A stretch of 64,000 bases of DNA, taken from positions 156,258 through 220,257 of the forward strand of contig JADFUC010000609.1 of NCBI GenBank assembly GCA_019722365.1, in the 5' to 3' direction. Below the pieces are notes generated by a model. It had not been told where the DNA came from. It ran no database searches and was given only the letters and a program-made list of their open reading frames with translations. The position numbers and the translations under genes are program-made. The DNA comes from Lithospermum erythrorhizon (taxonomy: Eukaryota > Streptophyta > Magnoliopsida > Boraginales > Boraginaceae). This document shows positions 60,760 through 64,000 of the stretch, one piece after another; position 1 is the first letter of the stretch; each line of letters starts with the position of its first letter.

Positions 60760-61742
60760 AGTATGTTTCAGACAACTCCCGTGCTACGCTAAGTGCTTGA
60801 TCATTTTCCCGAGAGTTCCTCCAGTTCATAAGTCCCCTGGCCTACGACCTGCCTCACCCTATGTGGTCCTTCCCACTTAGGTCGAGGATTGTCTTGCCTC
60901 TTTGGTCATTGCTTGAAGAGCCGGGCCACGAGGTCTCCTTCTTTAACGCCTGACTCGACCCTTCGTCAGAATCGTGGTCAGTCAACTCCGCTTGTACCTC
61001 CGCATTCGTATGCGTCGCATCCCTTAATTCATCCGCGGGTTGAGACATTCTTCATCTCGCTTCCTCCATTTTTCTTCATTGAAGCAAACCGCCGGACACT
61101 AGGTAGCAAACCTCTACGTGCAAAACAGCCTTCTACCCCGATCACTGCCTCATGGATCTTCCCCGCGCCATTCTGGGAGGAGTTATCTCTGCAGACCGTA
61201 GGATTCTGCTGAGCCCTCGCACTCATTTTTCCCCACTCGTGAGCTTTTTCTTTATCTTGAAAATGGTCATGCTCATGACTTACCGACCGTTGGGTTTTGG
61301 GATAACATACTCGGTGCAAACGGTTATATCCTGCCGTTTACACACATCCCGGCAGTAGACGAGATCGAATCGAGGACCGTTGTTCGGCTGCCAATATCTT
61401 TGGTATCCCATAACGGTAATGATGTTCTTCCATATGAACTCCTCAATATCTTTGGCAGCGGTGTTCCTTAGGGGCATGGCTTCTACCCATTTACTGAAAT
61501 AGTCCACAGTCACAACCGCATCTTTGTATTTCAAGTGTTTCACTTAATCTGTCCTGAATTAAATCGATGCCCCACATGGCAAACGGTATGGGACAAAGGA
61601 CCGGAGTCATCTCCACTACGGGTTGTCTAGAGACCACCTTCATCGTTTGGCAAGAATCACACCTCTTTACGTAATCTAAGGAGTCGTTCATGAGCGCGTC
61701 AAAAGTACCCTCGCCAGCGATTCGGTGGCGCGATTTTCCCAT
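60760..61742 (-). pseudogene. pol: gypsy B integrase remnant
   Basis: The minus strand carries the integrase in order. The N-terminal zinc-binding half is DYVKRCDSCQTMK (61491-61742), followed by PFAMWGIDLI (first catalytic Asp), VTVDYFSKWVEAMPLRNTAA then KDIEEFIWKNIIT (61420-61520), and NNGPRFD near 61375, where the second Asp of the usual DNGPxF is Asn. Then come IPKPNGR at the place of the catalytic Glu block, a decayed stretch to 61030, and the C-terminal PKWEGPHRV.QVVGQGTYEL box (60780-60890). Three frames are used, so no enzyme is made. Confidence 0.85.
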
Positions 61743-62558
61743 ACGCGCCTTAAATCTGGGGGCGCGAATGAACGGATTTACCGGATTTGGGAAAAATCAA
61801 ACCGATTTCACGATACGGAAAAGCGTAACTGTCTCGTTATCCGAACCGTCGACCGGATTTCTGACATAGCTCGTGATATTTTGCCCACTTTATTGGGCCC
61901 AAATTTTTATTACATTTGGGCCAGATTTTTTATTTATGGGCCGATTTTTTATTAGATTTGGGCCAGATTTCTTATTTATATTTTGGGCTTCCTGTTTTTG
62001 GGTTAACTATATACAATATTTACAATAAAAATAATGATAAACTCCAAAGTCCAAAAAAATAACATAATAAAATTCAAAACTCCAAATATCTAAAAACATG
62101 AATAATAATAAGTTCAAATGTCCAAATACTAATAATAGTTCAATGTCCAAATACAAGAATAATAATAAGTCTAATCTGTCCAAAATCCAAGTGATATTAA
62201 TAAATTCCAAATGTCCAAAAATACAAGAAAATATCGAAATATTCAAACACAATTTCAAGAAGTACTCCAAATAAGATTCACCTATACAAAATTAAATAAA
62301 TATATTAGTGTTAAATATAAAAAATATAAAAGAAAAAAAATATATAATTACAAGAATAACGATATATAAACATACCATAACCATCTTCCATATCAATACA
62401 TCACAAGACAACTCTCAAGAAGTTTCCAAAAAAGTAGAACGACGCCTACAAAAATAAAATAGATATATTAGTGTTAAATATAAAAGTGTAAAAGAAAAAA
62501 AAATACATAATAATGAAGAATACTAATATGAAATTATAACATACTATATGAAGTTTTC
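61743..62558. other. 3' flank of hAT element with short tandem repeats
   Basis: 61770-61880 is rich in CCGGATTT/CCGATTT words, of the kind often enriched near hAT ends. 61895-61990 repeats GGGCC(A)GATTT(T)TTATT phrases. 62060-62225 repeats AATAATAATAAGTTCAAATGTCC-like words. No gene. Confidence 0.45.
62283..62540. repeat. Tandem duplication of about 165-bp period
   Basis: ATATATTAGTGTTAAATATAAAA occurs at about 62298 and again at 62463, each followed by an AAAAGAAAAAAAATA tract and ending near ATA..ACATAC. The second copy runs up to the end of the hAT transposase remnant. Confidence 0.7.
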
Positions 62559-64000
62559 TCAAACTTCAACATCTTCCATGGTAGTCTTAAATCCAAGAAT
62601 CGGGTCATCCTTAGTTTTTAACCAACTTTGACTACACACAAGATTGGGACCGCTTTGCTTCAAAGAACTTCTATACTCATTCAAAACTCTACCTCTTGTG
62701 CTAAATGCTCGTCGTATAAATCAGAGAAACCGGAATAATAAAATATCTCTAGCAATCTAGACAAAATGTAATATCTCGGAGAATTTATTTTCCAATTATT
62801 CTAGAATGTTCAAAGCTCCCACTTCTCACAAGGTTCACTCAAATATCAATAATTCACATTTACTCTCCAAGCGATTCCTCTACATCTAATTCCATTTGGA
62901 AATTCGTAATCCATCTCTTCCCAATTTGATGATCTCTCTATTTAACAACATTAGAATTAGAATTTCTATCGACTACTTTGAGGCATATCGATCCATGTAT
63001 TTCTCGATACAAGACTCTAATTCCAATTTGATTTTGTCAACCATCGCCATCTCTCTTCACTAATCCTTCCCATAGTAGAGCCCTCACCATAACTTTTAGC
63101 AAACCCAGGTACTTAAACTTATATCTAGGATCAAAGACAACCGCGATAAGCAACTGATCGTTCCTAACACTCAGCATTAATCCAATATTTATCACTTCAA
63201 TTTCATATTGTCACCATTTCTTCAAAACAAGATCATCACTACTTTGCGCCTTCTTGGTTTTCATATACATCATAACAATTTGTCTAAAAGAACGAGGGAA
63301 GATTGACAAAATTACAAACTTAAAACGCGCAAAGTGTAATCTACAGAACAAACCTAGAAACTTGACATGCTTCACCCTTTAGCCAATCATCAGCCATGTG
63401 AGGTGCATCTGTGAGGAACATTTTGTTCTTCAAAGTTTTGGAAATAACTATACCATCCAGTATCTTCCCTCCTCAACCTATCAAAGTTTTTGATACTTAA
63501 TTGTCAAGCCAAGCATCAAGAATCGGCCGAATCCCATCGGGTGTCGACATCAAGACAAACCCCCTATGACCTCACCTTCCAAGGCAACACATTCTTGAAA
63601 AACAATTTACTCCCTTTGAGGGAGATTAATTCCTTACAAACTTCATAGTACATCTTATCTTCAAGATCAAGTAGAATGCCTTTTTCAAACCTTCTTTAAC
63701 AATGAGGTTAAGAATATGAGCATTATCCTCGACATGCAAGTATTTATTATTCATAACATTCTCCCGCCACTACCTTGTTTCAAGTAATCTATAGTTCCAC
63801 TATTTGAAGATGCATTATCACGCTAACAAGGGAACCCTTATCAAACCCCCCATTCATTCAAATAAGTTCAATAATAGCCTTCCCTATTATTTCACCTTTA
63901 TGACTTTCAATCAAAAAGAAAGTTCAAGATTTTTTCTTAAGGTTCCAATTATCATCAATATAATGAGCAAAATAATACGTAACTGAACGAAGCAATTGAG
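62559..64000 (-). pseudogene. hAT-family transposase pseudogene (RICESLEEPER/DAYSLEEPER-like), 3' part
   Basis: The minus strand contains the conserved end of a hAT transposase, ending with TGA at 62559-62561. The dimerisation region reads AFSTRGRVLNEYRSSL then LVCSQSWLKTKDDPILGF (62590-62720). Further upstream are DDQLLIAVVFDPRYKFKYLG-like text near 63100-63160 and the core SNSGTIDYLKQ with HVEDNAHILNLIVKEGLKK at about 63680-63800. The usual Ala/Cys-Ala-His context of the catalytic region is altered (DNAHILNL). Frame changes separate the blocks. The 5' end, with the BED zinc finger, lies beyond the window. Active relatives either mobilise hAT elements or have been domesticated; this copy is neither. 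Confidence 0.8.

Larger units (their letters stand above)
57170..61742 (-). mobile_element. Ty3-gypsy retrotransposon of Tat/Ogre type (gypsy B, partial)
   Basis: Minus-strand element. Integrase is at 60760-61742, a seven-unit tandem array at 59970-60640, and an antisense (plus-strand) coding region at 57170-59640. The order integrase, tandem repeats, antisense ORF equals that of gypsy A. Gag, protease and RT are missing on the right, where hAT-related sequence begins at about 61743, and neither LTR was identified. Confidence 0.7.

Overview
The window is nuclear DNA of a flowering plant, most likely a eudicot. It is AT-rich, its genes are split by GT-AG introns, and TA-flanked Stowaway-type MITEs, Ty1-copia and Ty3-gypsy remnants and a hAT transposase are present. 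The style of the SCARECROW N-terminus and of the repeats would fit an asterid such as Lamiales, but that is only an impression. Two protein-coding genes look functional: the 5' half of CACTIN (minus strand, seven exons between 63 and 4037, continuing off the left edge) and a complete SCARECROW-type GRAS gene (minus strand, 44148-47518, two exons). No tRNA, rRNA, CRISPR or bacterial-type operon was seen.

Layout. 1-5.1 kb: CACTIN, with a tandem duplication just upstream of its start. 5.16-5.58 kb: a hAT-type MITE with a perfect 8-bp target duplication. 7.8-8.8 kb: a broken receptor-like kinase. 9.3-13.9 kb: a plus-strand copia element with its 3' LTR. 13.9-14.6 kb: a second broken receptor kinase. 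16.77-21.54 kb: a minus-strand copia element bounded by both LTRs and a 5-bp target duplication. 21.9-23.1 kb: a broken RLCK-VII kinase. 23.7-24.75 kb: copia integrase scraps. 25.1-25.8 kb: a broken GAUT7-like galacturonosyltransferase. 28.7-40.85 kb: a Ty3-gypsy element of Tat/Ogre type with two LTRs, internal tandem repeats, an antisense reading frame and a nested LTR. 41.0-42.8 kb: a MITE, a possible solo LTR and ATT microsatellites. 44.1-47.7 kb: SCARECROW and its promoter. 48.3-50.1 kb: the 3' part of another minus-strand copia. 50-57 kb: AT-rich spacer with MITEs. 57.2-61.7 kb: a second Tat-type gypsy element in minus orientation, again with a tandem array and an antisense frame between pol and the expected 3' LTR. 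62.0-64.0 kb: a broken hAT transposase running off the right edge.

The genes do not form a pathway. CACTIN is a splicing-associated nuclear protein, SCARECROW is a root and leaf patterning regulator, and everything else is accumulated mobile DNA plus truncated copies of kinase and glycosyltransferase genes. The least ordinary features are: (i) the two Tat-type elements sharing a pol, tandem-repeat, antisense-ORF layout; (ii) a skew in the mobile DNA, where CAG/CTG triplets are scarce and CG dinucleotides abundant, with indels inside CAGAG at three primer-binding sites, which may be a sequencing artefact at methylated CHG sites rather than biology; and (iii) the tandem duplication in the CACTIN upstream region. 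I found nothing that I would call a new defence, regulatory or biosynthetic system.
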